Of a DNA stretch of 64,000 bases, positions 34,171-42,722 are shown piece after piece. The stretch is taken from NCBI RefSeq assembly GCF_947654165.1, contig NZ_CANTKB010000011.1, positions 36,535-100,534 of the forward strand. Reading direction: 5' to 3'. The notes under the pieces are model-generated. The model saw only the letters and a program-made list of their open reading frames with translations, was not told where the DNA came from and did no database searches. This stretch comes from an uncultured Blautia sp. GTDB taxonomy: Bacteria; Bacillota; Clostridia; Lachnospirales; Lachnospiraceae. Within the stretch, counting starts at the first letter, position 1, and each line of letters starts with the position of its first letter. The translations under genes were made by a program, and so were the position numbers.

Positions 34171-35289
34171 TTATCCTTGTCTGCATAATTCTTTCAGTCT
34201 TTGCAGTCTCTTCTCGTAATTTTTATCCTCCCTTAAAAAGGCACTTTCCTCCTGGTGTTCCACAGAATCCAGCACCCGTTCCATTAACACACCATACATT
34301 TTCTGGCGTTCTCCTTTCTCCTGACGTTCTTTTGTCTCCATGGTCTGGAAAAGAAGGCTGTTTTCGCACTTTGAATGTTCCGGTTCCATATAATATTCTA
34401 TAAAATTTTCCAGAAGCTCCCAGATCTGCTCCAGGTATTCCTCTGACACTTTTTCCGGCAGTTCATTTCCATTTAATGCTACCGTAAGCTGTCCGGTGTA
34501 AGGATTTACCCCCGGGATCTTTAAAAGTTCCGCCAGATCATACTGTAACTCTGCAATCTTTCCGGCTCTCTCCCTGTCTTCTAAGTTCATACAGGTTTCA
34601 ATATATAAGTCCATGGAACTTACCAAAGAAGCCGCTTTGCTGAGCATCAGATTTTCCAGAACCTTCTTGCTCTCCTGATACTTTTTCTGACGCATATAGA
34701 GACCAGGATAAATATCATCTTTCTTGATATATGTGTCCGGTATCTGGTTTAATAGCTCCTCTGCCTTCTGAAAATCCTCCTGATTCATGGCATTGATCAC
34801 ATTGTAGTAAATGGCAGGATCTGAGATGGAACGATCCTGGCTTTTTGATGCATAATCCAATAGTTTCTGTCCTTTTTCTGCAAATTTCTGCTTCCATTCT
34901 CCGTTGTCTGTCTCTCCTGCCATCACGGCTGCACCATTGTAAATACTGCCAAGCTGTAAGGAAAGATATCCCGATCCCGGGTCGTTTTTTAAGAGTTCTT
35001 CCCCCTGTTCGTAGGCTTCCTTATAGTTTTTCTGAATCAATTTCATCGAAATTTCTGCACAAAGTCTGCTCACTTCTTCCTTACTCAATTCTGCCCGAAA
35101 ATCAAGAATCGTGTTGATATCCGTATCCAGAAGCCGGGCTAAAGGCCCAAGAAGTGCTACATCCGGCATCGAAACTCCATTCTCCCATTTATTCACCGCC
35201 GGTGCAGACACCCCCAGCATATCTGCCATCTGCTCCTGGGTTAGATTCTTTTCCTTACGCAAATTGCGGATCACTTCACCTGTTTTCAT
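34171..35289 (-). CDS. XRE-family regulator with TPR-like domain
   Basis: About 372 residues. A lambda-type helix-turn-helix (MKTGEVIRNLRKEKNLTQEQ, then VSAPAVNKWENGVSMP) occupies the first 65 residues. The rest is helical with repeat-like pairs (QKNYKEAYEQGEELLKNDPG, DFQKAEELLNQIPDTYI) resembling TPR units of Rgg/PlcR-like sensors. It may sense a peptide or small ligand; none is encoded nearby. ATG 35289 is favoured over 35298 on ribosome-binding-site spacing. Confidence 0.82.
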   Translation of the reverse strand: MKTGEVIRNLRKEKNLTQEQMADMLGVSAPAVNKWENGVSMPDVALLGPLARLLDTDINTILDFRAELSKEEVSRLCAEISMKLIQKNYKEAYEQGEELLKNDPGSGYLSLQLGSIYNGAAVMAGETDNGEWKQKFAEKGQKLLDYASKSQDRSISDPAIYYNVINAMNQEDFQKAEELLNQIPDTYIKKDDIYPGLYMRQKKYQESKKVLENLMLSKAASLVSSMDLYIETCMNLEDRERAGKIAELQYDLAELLKIPGVNPYTGQLTVALNGNELPEKVSEEYLEQIWELLENFIEYYMEPEHSKCENSLLFQTMETKERQEKGERQKMYGVLMERVLDSVEHQEESAFLREDKNYEKRLQRLKELCRQG

Positions 35290-35320
35290 ATCTTCCATAC
35301 CTCTCTTTTCTTGTTTAAAG

Positions 35321-35334
35321 AGAAAAGCTTTTCT
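35321..35334. promoter_or_regulatory. Palindrome upstream of the XRE gene
   Basis: AGAAAAGCTTTTCT is a perfect 14-base palindrome 32 bases upstream of the regulator start, downstream of a TTGTGA-17-TATCCT promoter candidate. It may be an autoregulatory operator or only an AT-rich hairpin. Confidence 0.35.
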
Positions 35335-35449
35335 TCTTACCTACAGGATACAGGAAAAATCACGCTTTCACAAGTGAAGGAAATTTAACTTTCCCGCAAA
35401 TAAAATAACCGTAAGTTAGGATCTTCCTAAAACAAAATCCGCTGTTTTT

Positions 35450-36811
35450 TCACTTTTTTGCCTTAAACTCCACCTGATTTCCAAGAAACCATAATGCCAG
35501 CAAATTGGGGATCGCCATCATTCCATTCAGCGTATCCGACAGTTCCCATATCAGACGGGGAGCCATGATGCAGCCTGGAAATGTAAGTAAAAGATAAAGC
35601 AGACGATAGACCAAAGCCCAAGCTTTTCCTCCCAGATAAGAAGCTGTCTGTTCCCCAAAATAATACCATCCAACCATGGTCGCAAAGGCAAAAAGGGCGG
35701 TAGACACTGCCAGTAATTGTTCTCCAAATGGAATCACACGGCCAAAAGCCAGTCCCGTAAGCGTAGTCCCGTCTATGGTTTCCAGCCCTTGTGCTATATG
35801 TCTCAGAAAGACCTGCGGCTCATAGACTCCGCTTACCAAAATCACCAGTGCGGTTATGGTACACACCACGATGGTATCAATAAAGATCTCAAGGATTCCC
35901 CACATGCCCTGAAGTTCCGGTTCTTCTACATCGGACTGGGCGTGAGCCATCACAGAAGACCCAAGACCCGCTTCATTCGAAAAAATCCCCCTTGCAATTC
36001 CCATTCGAACCGCCTGCCCCATGCTATATCCGGCAATCCCTCCTACCGCAGGCTTTAACTGAAATGCCTCAGAAAAAATAAGGGCAAAAGCTCCCGGAAT
36101 CTGTTCCCGGAACACAAAAAGTACCGCCAAAGCTCCTGATAAATACAGGGCAGCCATCACCGGAACCAGCTTCTCTGTAAGAGCTGCAATCCTCTTTGTT
36201 CCTCCCAGGATCACCACTGCGGCACCTATCGTACACAGGAAACCAGAAACAAAAACAGGAACATGAAAAGCCTCCTCAAGACCTTTGGCCAGAGAATTTC
36301 CCTGCACCATATTTCCCATGCCAAAGGAAGCCCCGAGACAGCAAAATGCAAACATCACTGCCAAAGGCCTGCACCCAAGCCCACGCTCCATGTACACCAT
36401 GGCTCCTCCTACCCATTTCCCCTGTTTGTCCCGGTAGCGATAGCGAATCCCAAGATAATTTTCCGCATAGTTTGTCATCATTCCCAAAAAAGCAGACACC
36501 CACATCCAGAAAACTGCACCTGGACCGCCAAATACCAGTGCCGTGGCAACACCGGTGATATTTCCGGTGCCAAGCGTGGCAGCCAGGGCTGTACAAAAAG
36601 ATTGGAATTGTGAGATTGCACCCTTGTCTTTTGTTTCCCGGATTTCTTTTTTTCCAACCAAAGCCCCTACGGTATTTTTAAGCCAGACACGAGCTTTTGT
36701 AATCTGAAAAAATCCAGATTTCAGGGTAAAACGAACCCCGGTTGCCAGAAAAAACACCAGCATACCGGGGCCCCATACGAGATTTTGCAGAGTATGTATC
36801 AACTGAGCCAT
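35450..36811 (-). CDS. AGCS sodium:alanine/glycine symporter
   Basis: 453 residues, about ten or eleven membrane helices. Family motifs: ALAATLGTGNITGVATAL, the GGPGAVFWMWVSAFLGM stretch, and NEAGLGSSVMAHAQS. It imports alanine or glycine with sodium across the cytoplasmic membrane. It stands alone on the minus strand after a short spacer from the GNAT gene. Confidence 0.94.
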   Translation of the reverse strand: MAQLIHTLQNLVWGPGMLVFFLATGVRFTLKSGFFQITKARVWLKNTVGALVGKKEIRETKDKGAISQFQSFCTALAATLGTGNITGVATALVFGGPGAVFWMWVSAFLGMMTNYAENYLGIRYRYRDKQGKWVGGAMVYMERGLGCRPLAVMFAFCCLGASFGMGNMVQGNSLAKGLEEAFHVPVFVSGFLCTIGAAVVILGGTKRIAALTEKLVPVMAALYLSGALAVLFVFREQIPGAFALIFSEAFQLKPAVGGIAGYSMGQAVRMGIARGIFSNEAGLGSSVMAHAQSDVEEPELQGMWGILEIFIDTIVVCTITALVILVSGVYEPQVFLRHIAQGLETIDGTTLTGLAFGRVIPFGEQLLAVSTALFAFATMVGWYYFGEQTASYLGGKAWALVYRLLYLLLTFPGCIMAPRLIWELSDTLNGMMAIPNLLALWFLGNQVEFKAKK

Positions 36812-36884
36812 AATAACCTACCATTCTCCAGGTTCATACTATATCTATGCACACATCTGCTCAAAAATCACTGAAAAATCAAAC

Positions 36885-37355
36885 TTATAAAATTGTTTCC
36901 ATTCCTATTTTCCGAGGCTTCAAACCACAGGACTCATAGAATTTCATTGCATTTTCGTTGCAGCACCACACATTCAGGGTCACATTATAACACCCGTTTT
37001 CTTTTGCAAATTTTAAGACTTCCTCATAGATTCCTTTTCCGATATGCTGTCCTCTCAACGCTTCATCCACGCATAAATCATCAATATACAAGGTCTTAAT
37101 GTCTGTCATGATGTTGTGATTTTTGTACTGCTGAAAAATACAAAAAGCATATCCAAGAACCTCATCTTTTTCATCCACTGCTACCAGAATCGGTCTGCTG
37201 TCATCGTGAATAATGTCCTTTAACTGTTCATCTGTATACTTTTTCTTTCCGTATTGGAACAGATCCGGCCGCCCATTATAATGAACCAGGCACACCTGCA
37301 TCAAAAGCTGGTCAATCCGTTCCATGTCTTTTTCTTTTGCTCTTCGTATCTGCAC
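36885..37355 (-). CDS. GNAT-family N-acetyltransferase
   Basis: 156 residues. GTG 37355 is supported by GGGAG seven bases upstream, inside the end of the wall-hydrolase gene. The acetyl-CoA loop reads VDEALRGQHIGKGIYEEV, preceded by TLYIDDLCV and followed by CYNVTLNVWCCNENAMKFYE. The acceptor is unknown. It is translationally coupled to the preceding hydrolase gene. Confidence 0.87.
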   Translation of the reverse strand: MQIRRAKEKDMERIDQLLMQVCLVHYNGRPDLFQYGKKKYTDEQLKDIIHDDSRPILVAVDEKDEVLGYAFCIFQQYKNHNIMTDIKTLYIDDLCVDEALRGQHIGKGIYEEVLKFAKENGCYNVTLNVWCCNENAMKFYESCGLKPRKIGMETIL

Positions 37356-37358
37356 TTT

Positions 37359-39542
37359 TTATCTCCCTGAACCGTTCATCAAATATACATCTGCGTAATT
37401 TACACCTAATGCATTCGCTTTGTTATGATCATTTACATAAATATCAATACGGTTTCCTTTTATGGCTCCTCCACAGTCCTCTGCTGTAAACACATGTCCA
37501 TTAATAATAACCTGTGTTCCATAAGGAATCACGTTAGGATCTACCGCAATGGTTTGTCCTTCTATTACCGGTGTGCCGGTCGCTGTAATACCTGTCTCCA
37601 CATCACAGCAAAGTTCACATGCACAGTAGTAGGTAAGCTTGAAGTTTCCTAATAAATCACCATACATCCCTTCTGTGGCATTGACCTCAGTAATATCACT
37701 GCTTCCGTATACTACCTGCGTATCCTCCAGAATTCTTGTTGCCCAGACAGCACAGTTAGTGTTCACATCGTCTACCACAATTCCATAATCACTGCCTTTT
37801 GCCTCAATGGTCTTACCATCTCCTGCATACATGACCACATGGAAGATATATCCGTCTTTTGCATAAAAGATCAAATCTCCAGGCTGAGCATCTTCCACTG
37901 CTATTTTCATGCCATACTGTGCCTGGTCTTCTGCTACTCGCGGCAGATCATATCCGTATTGTTTATAAATACTCTGAACAAATCCAGAACAGTCTGCACC
38001 GTCAGTAAGGCTTGTTCCACCCCACACATAGGGATTTCCAAGGAACTGAGAGGCAAATTCCACAATAGAACTGCGTACCTCTCCTCCCGGCACACCAGAT
38101 TTGACCGAGGTCAGTGTATAATAACGTGCCTGATTCTCTTCCTGATCAATCTGTGATTCTGCCTTTGCGTAGCTGTCTTCTCCCTGCTGCTCTACCTGTA
38201 CTTTTACAGTTTCTGCCATATCAAGATATGTACGGCTGACAAAACCTCTGACATCTCCTGATTCTATGTACACCCAGTCTTGATCTTTATCTGCAATAAT
38301 ATAGACCAGGCTTCCTCTTACCAGTGTTCCGATGATTCGGCTGTCTGTTCCTTTTCCTTCTCTTACGTTGAGTACACTTGCTGTAGTCAGTGCATAATCC
38401 TTCTGCACTACCGTCTGGTTTACAGTTGCTCTCAGATACAGAAATGCCTTATTTTCTAAATATGGGATTATTTCCTGTGCTGTAGGTGCTGTTCCTTCAA
38501 TTCCAGTATATTCTTTTCCCTCTTTTTCAGCAGCTTCTTTTGCCTGTGTCTGATAAGCTTCCAGCAATTTCTGTGCTTCATCTCCGATACAAACAGCTTC
38601 TGCTTTTAAAAATCCTCTGACTCTTCCGGATTCCACATAGTACCAGCCATTTTCTTCCTCTTTCAGGATATAGCAAACCCCGTCCTTTGCCAGGGTTCCC
38701 ACGCTGCGGGATGTATCGGCCATTTCTTCTTTGATTTCCAGATTGTCTTTTGCAAAGGCGTATTTTCTTGCTACTGTCCAAAAACGAAAATCCTCGATCA
38801 CAGTCGGAACACTGTAAATCTGTTGCCTTGCAATGAGTTCTTCATTGGTCGCAGGTGCCGATGGGTCATCTGCTGCAATCTCCGGTGAACCATCTTCCAG
38901 CAAAATCACAAAGCCATTTTCGTCCAATACATAATGATGTCTTTCCGGCAACTGATATCCTGTTCTCGCCTCATATTGTTCCGGAGTCTCTCCCTGTGGG
39001 GTTTCCGGCTGTTCCGGCACTTCTGGCTGCTCTGGAGTTTCCGGTTGTTCTGGCACCTCTGGCTGCTCTGGGGTTTCCGGCTGTTCCGGCACCTCCGGCT
39101 GTTCTGGAGTTTCCGGTTGTTCTGGCACCTCCGGCTGCTCTGGGGTTTCCGGCTGTTCCGGCACCTCCGGCTGCTCTGGAGTTTCCGGCACCTCCGGCTG
39201 CTCTGGGGTTTCCGGCTGTTCCGGCACCTCTGGCTGCTCTGGGGGTTCCGGCTGTTCCGGCATCTCCGGCTGCTCTGGGGTTTCCGGCTGCTCCGGCACC
39301 TCCGGCTGTTCTGGGATTTCCGGCTGTTCCGGCACCTCTGGCTGCTCTGGGGTTTCCGGCTCTTCTGGTATTTCCGGCTGCTCTGCGGTATTCTCCTCTG
39401 TATTTTCCAATACCGGTGTTTCTATTTCCACGTTGCTTTCTTCTGTCTGTACCTGCATATCTGCTGCATACACATTCGACGGGACTGCCAGCGTATATGC
39501 CAGCGATAACGCAAGTACTCTCTTGAGTTCTTTAAATTTCAA
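37359..39542 (-). CDS. Secreted wall hydrolase: PEQPE repeats, SH3b, NlpC/P60 and 3D domains
   Basis: 727 residues. A signal peptide (1-27) is followed by an acidic Pro/Glu repeat (about 54-182, PEQPETPEQPEV units), two SH3b wall-binding domains (about 255-320 and 385-445), an NlpC/P60 peptidase (about 490-610, catalytic Cys in DGADCSGF, His in IFHVVMYAG), and a C-terminal 3D domain (ITATGTPVIEG, AVDPNVIPYGT, AEDCGGAIKGNRIDIYV) with its conserved aspartates. NlpC/P60 cuts D-Glu-diaminopimelate stem bonds, while 3D domains occur in lytic transglycosylases such as MltA and Rpf-like proteins. One protein may thus cut both peptide and glycan. The repeat likely spans the wall. Confidence 0.92.
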   Translation of the reverse strand: MKFKELKRVLALSLAYTLAVPSNVYAADMQVQTEESNVEIETPVLENTEENTAEQPEIPEEPETPEQPEVPEQPEIPEQPEVPEQPETPEQPEMPEQPEPPEQPEVPEQPETPEQPEVPETPEQPEVPEQPETPEQPEVPEQPETPEQPEVPEQPETPEQPEVPEQPETPEQPEVPEQPETPQGETPEQYEARTGYQLPERHHYVLDENGFVILLEDGSPEIAADDPSAPATNEELIARQQIYSVPTVIEDFRFWTVARKYAFAKDNLEIKEEMADTSRSVGTLAKDGVCYILKEEENGWYYVESGRVRGFLKAEAVCIGDEAQKLLEAYQTQAKEAAEKEGKEYTGIEGTAPTAQEIIPYLENKAFLYLRATVNQTVVQKDYALTTASVLNVREGKGTDSRIIGTLVRGSLVYIIADKDQDWVYIESGDVRGFVSRTYLDMAETVKVQVEQQGEDSYAKAESQIDQEENQARYYTLTSVKSGVPGGEVRSSIVEFASQFLGNPYVWGGTSLTDGADCSGFVQSIYKQYGYDLPRVAEDQAQYGMKIAVEDAQPGDLIFYAKDGYIFHVVMYAGDGKTIEAKGSDYGIVVDDVNTNCAVWATRILEDTQVVYGSSDITEVNATEGMYGDLLGNFKLTYYCACELCCDVETGITATGTPVIEGQTIAVDPNVIPYGTQVIINGHVFTAEDCGGAIKGNRIDIYVNDHNKANALGVNYADVYLMNGSGR
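38997..39383 (-). repeat. 36-bp tandem repeat coding PEQPETPEQPEV
   Basis: About eleven imperfect units of 36 bases (12 codons) within the hydrolase gene, with one shortened unit near residue 118. Units differ mainly at third positions (TGT/TGC, CTC/CTG). Frame is kept, so unit number could change without loss of the protein. Confidence 0.85.
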
Positions 39543-39667
39543 TCCTTTTCCTCCAAATACTGCTGCTATGATATTTTCTTCTCTATAGTTTAACGCAATA
39601 AATATGTAAAAACAACCTTTCTACAGAAATTTTTTCTCCTATTTCCTGAAAATTCTTATTGATAACG

Positions 39668-39712
39668 CAAAAAAACAAAACGGTACAGCCCATTTCTGAG
39701 CCATACCGTCTC
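39668..39712 (-). terminator. Terminator of the aldolase gene
   Basis: Minus-strand ACGGTATGGCTCAG pairs imperfectly with TGGGCTGTACCGT, followed by TTTGTTTTTTT. Confidence 0.78.
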
Positions 39713-39735
39713 TCCGCTTTTACATATTCGACTTC

Positions 39736-40605
39736 TTATTCGAATGCTTTTCCAACAGAACCAAACAGTTCCATTTTTTCTTTGATTGTAGCACAGATTG
39801 CTTCAAATCCTGGTTTTAATAATTTACGTGGGTCGTAACCTTTTCCTTCGTTGTCTTTTCCAGCTTCGATGTATTCACGGGTAGCTGCTGCGAAGGATAA
39901 CTGGCATTCTGTATTTACATTGATTTTGGATACGCCTAAATCAATTGCTTTTTTGATCATATCTGCAGGGATACCAGTACCGCCATGAAGAACTAATGGC
40001 ATTTCTCCTGTTAATTTCTGGATATTGTCCAGAACGTCAAAACGAAGTCCTGCCCAGTTTTCTGGATATTTACCGTGAATGTTTCCGATACCTGCTGCAA
40101 GCATATCTACGCCTAAATCAGCGATCATCTTGCATTCATTTGGATCTGCACATTCGCCCATACCTACAACACCGTCTTCTTCTCCGCCGATAGAACCAAC
40201 TTCAGCTTCCAGAGAAAGTCCAAGACCTTTGCAGACACCTGCTAATTCTCTTGTTTTTGCAACGTTCTCTTCGATTGGGTAGTGAGAACCATCAAACATG
40301 ATGGAAGAAAATCCTGCTTTGATGCATTTGTAGCATCCGTCATATGTACCATGATCTAAGTGAAGAGCAACCGGAACAGTGATGTTTAACTCTTCGATCA
40401 TAGCTTTTACCATATCTGCAACGGTTTTGAATCCGCACATATATTTTCCTGCACCTTCGGATACACCTAAGATGATTGGGGATTTGCATTCTTCTGCTGT
40501 TAACAGAGCTGCTTTTGTCCACTCCAGGTTATTGATATTGAACTGACCTACTGCATAATGTCCTGCTTTTGCTTTTTTTAACATTTCTGCTGCTGATACT
40601 AACAT
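39736..40605 (-). CDS. fba: Class II fructose-bisphosphate aldolase
   Basis: About 289 residues from ATG 40605 (GGAGG nine bases upstream). Zinc-site and substrate motifs: VALHLDHGTYDGCYKCIKAG, SSIMFDGSHYP, EAEVGSIGGEEDGV, IGNIHGKYP, LVLHGGTGIP and KINVNTE. It interconverts fructose-1,6-bisphosphate with triose phosphates in glycolysis. The divergent PPi-type phosphofructokinase next door makes its substrate. Confidence 0.95.
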   Translation of the reverse strand: MLVSAAEMLKKAKAGHYAVGQFNINNLEWTKAALLTAEECKSPIILGVSEGAGKYMCGFKTVADMVKAMIEELNITVPVALHLDHGTYDGCYKCIKAGFSSIMFDGSHYPIEENVAKTRELAGVCKGLGLSLEAEVGSIGGEEDGVVGMGECADPNECKMIADLGVDMLAAGIGNIHGKYPENWAGLRFDVLDNIQKLTGEMPLVLHGGTGIPADMIKKAIDLGVSKINVNTECQLSFAAATREYIEAGKDNEGKGYDPRKLLKPGFEAICATIKEKMELFGSVGKAFE

Positions 40606-40681
40606 AATAAATGACCTCCATTTAAAAATTCGTTTTCCCATTTTAACGATTCCAGAACAGGAATCCGAAAAACCTACAATC

Positions 40682-40709
40682 ATTATAACACATTTTCTGT
40701 TACAGGCAA
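40682..40709 (-). promoter_or_regulatory. Aldolase promoter
   Basis: TTGCCT (40704-40709), 16 bases, perfect TATAAT (40682-40687). The leader has a small GATTCC/GGAATC hairpin. Confidence 0.65.
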
Positions 40710-40790
40710 GTATTTCTTAATGCAATTCTGACAATTTCATGATACAATGAATTGTAAAAATACCACTAAGAAAGGAATATCGTAATTTTT

Positions 40791-42014
40791 ATGAATAAGA
40801 AAAATGTAATTGTAGGACAGTCCGGCGGTCCTACGGCGGTGATCAACAGCAGCCTTTATGGTGTTGTGTCAGAAAGTCTGCGTCAGGATGCTGTGGGAAC
40901 TGTTTATGGCATGATAAACGGAATTGAAGGATTTCTGGCTGGACGAATCCTTGATTTTCAGGAGGTACTGCCCGGTCCTGAACTGGAAAAACTGAAAACA
41001 ACTCCAGGTGCTTATCTTGGTTCCTGCCGCTATAAACTTCCGGAAAGTCTGGAAGATCCCGTTTATCCTGCTCTTTTCCGGAAATTTGAAGAGCTAAATA
41101 TCGGCTATTTCTTCTATATCGGCGGAAATGACTCTATGGATACCGTAAGCAAGCTGTCCCGTTATGCAGAAAAAACAGGAAGTGACATCCGTGTGATCGG
41201 AGAACCAAAAACCATTGACAATGATTTGATCATGACCGATCACACCCCTGGCTTCGGCAGTGCTGCCCGCTATGTGGCTTCCACAGTACGGGAAATCGTC
41301 ATTGACGCAAATGTATATGAAACAAAATCTGTTACCATTGTAGAGATTATGGGTCGCCATGCAGGATGGCTTACTGCTGCCGGTGCATTGGCAAGAAAGC
41401 AGGTGGGAGACAATCCTCTGCTCATCTATCTGCCTGAAACAGATTTTGACCAGGAGGCATTTCTTGCCAAAGTAGAATCCTGCTTCGAAAAAAATCCAAA
41501 TGTGATCGTCTGTGTATCCGAAGGAATTCATGACAAAAACGGTACTTTTATCTGTGAATATGACAACAGCGTTGGAACCGATTCCTTTGGTCATAAGATG
41601 CTTGCAGGATGCGGCAAATATCTGGAAAACCTGGTTCGCAGCCGTCTTGGAGTAAAAGCCCGCTCTGTGGAATTGAATGTCAGCCAGCGCTGCTCTGCTT
41701 CTATGATGTCTGCCACGGACCAGAAAGAAGCTGTTATGGCCGGAGAATACGGTGTGAGAGCTGCCTTAAAAGGAGAGACCGGAAAAATGGTTTCTTATGT
41801 TAGGACTTCTAACCTTCCTTACCGCATGACTTTAGGTCTGGAAGATGTAAATAAAATCTGCAATCAGGAAAAAACGGTTCCTCTTGCATGGATTTCCGAG
41901 GATGGTTCTGATGTTACAGAAGGTTTCTTTACCTATGCCCTGCCTCTGATCCAGGGGACTGTGGAGATTCCTCTTGATACAGACGGACTTCCATTATTTG
42001 CTTCCCGGAAGTAA
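40791..42014 (+). CDS. Phosphofructokinase, probably pyrophosphate-dependent
   Basis: 407 residues. GQSGGPTAVINSS binds phosphate; GGNDSMDT (111-118) carries Asp at the position that is Gly in ATP enzymes; PKTIDNDL (139-146) has the Lys typical of PPi enzymes, where ATP enzymes read PGTIDND. MGRHAGWLTAA and the sugar-phosphate site follow. It phosphorylates fructose-6-phosphate, most likely with pyrophosphate and reversibly. The Asn in GGNDS is less common than GGDDS. It is divergent from the aldolase gene and closed by a terminator. Confidence 0.9.
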   Translation: MNKKNVIVGQSGGPTAVINSSLYGVVSESLRQDAVGTVYGMINGIEGFLAGRILDFQEVLPGPELEKLKTTPGAYLGSCRYKLPESLEDPVYPALFRKFEELNIGYFFYIGGNDSMDTVSKLSRYAEKTGSDIRVIGEPKTIDNDLIMTDHTPGFGSAARYVASTVREIVIDANVYETKSVTIVEIMGRHAGWLTAAGALARKQVGDNPLLIYLPETDFDQEAFLAKVESCFEKNPNVIVCVSEGIHDKNGTFICEYDNSVGTDSFGHKMLAGCGKYLENLVRSRLGVKARSVELNVSQRCSASMMSATDQKEAVMAGEYGVRAALKGETGKMVSYVRTSNLPYRMTLGLEDVNKICNQEKTVPLAWISEDGSDVTEGFFTYALPLIQGTVEIPLDTDGLPLFASRK

Positions 42015-42021
42015 ATCATGT

Positions 42022-42074
42022 ATAAAAAAACGGAAGAGAATGGCTGCTCTGCCAAATTCTCTCCCGTTTTTTTC
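42022..42074. terminator. Bidirectional terminator between phosphofructokinase and TetR genes
   Basis: AAAAAACGGAAGAGAAT pairs with ATTCTCTCCCGTTTTTTT around a GC-rich loop. It serves the convergent phosphofructokinase and TetR genes. Confidence 0.83.
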
Positions 42075-42098
42075 TTACAAACAAACCTGATTCAGCAT

Positions 42099-42722
42099 CT
42101 AAATTCCATTTTTCAATGCCGCCAGCATCTGTCTGCTTAAAAACAGCTTCATCTCTTCCTGTGTCACATCTTTGGATTCCCGCTTTTGTGTCAAAAACAT
42201 AAAGTAGCTGACAAGCCCGGATACAAGCACGGTGTAGCGGAATGTTTCCTTCATCTCCGGTGCTATTTTCTCTTCCCGAACACCGGAACAGATGATTTCT
42301 TCTACTACTTTTTCCATGCTTTTTTGCATGGGTGCACATTTCTCAAATTCCTGTTGAAGTTTTTCCTGCATTTCACAAGAATGACTCATAACCTTCAGCA
42401 ACTGAATATTACATTTTTTACTGCACATTTCTGTTTCTATGAAATCCATGATTCCCAGTATCTGTTCTTCCATAGAATTTTTTTCTGACAGCATCTCCAT
42501 AGCTTTTTCTGTCTGTTTCTCCACAGCCCACACAATGGCTTTTGCTACCATTTCTTCTTTGCTGGAAAAATATTCATAAGCAGTTCCCTTCCCAATCCCT
42601 GCTTTTCCGGTTATATCGGAAACCTTCATAGAAGAAAAATCAGCATTTTCTTCTACGAGTTCCAGCACTGCCTGAAACAATGCCAGTTTTTTTTCACTGT
42701 TCTCCTTTTTCTTCTGGTTCAT
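42099..42722 (-). CDS. TetR-family regulator of the RND pump
   Basis: About 207 residues. The helix-turn-helix is SSMKVSDITGKAGIGKGTAYEYFSSKEEM (residues 35-65, short quote of the family pattern KAGIGKGTAYEYF), followed by a helical ligand domain. Its ATG (42722) overlaps the end of the RND gene by 29 bases, so pump and regulator are cotranscribed. A GACC-N4-GGTC palindrome lies at the pump promoter. Most likely it represses the operon until a pump substrate binds. Confidence 0.87.
   Translation of the reverse strand: MNQKKKENSEKKLALFQAVLELVEENADFSSMKVSDITGKAGIGKGTAYEYFSSKEEMVAKAIVWAVEKQTEKAMEMLSEKNSMEEQILGIMDFIETEMCSKKCNIQLLKVMSHSCEMQEKLQQEFEKCAPMQKSMEKVVEEIICSGVREEKIAPEMKETFRYTVLVSGLVSYFMFLTQKRESKDVTQEEMKLFLSRQMLAALKNGI

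Noticed and set aside
38855..39526. Long plus-strand open frame rich in Ala/Pro/Leu over the wall-hydrolase repeats
   Set aside because: It is the shadow of the 36-bp PEQPE repeat in the opposite strand; the minus-strand gene has signal peptide and domains.
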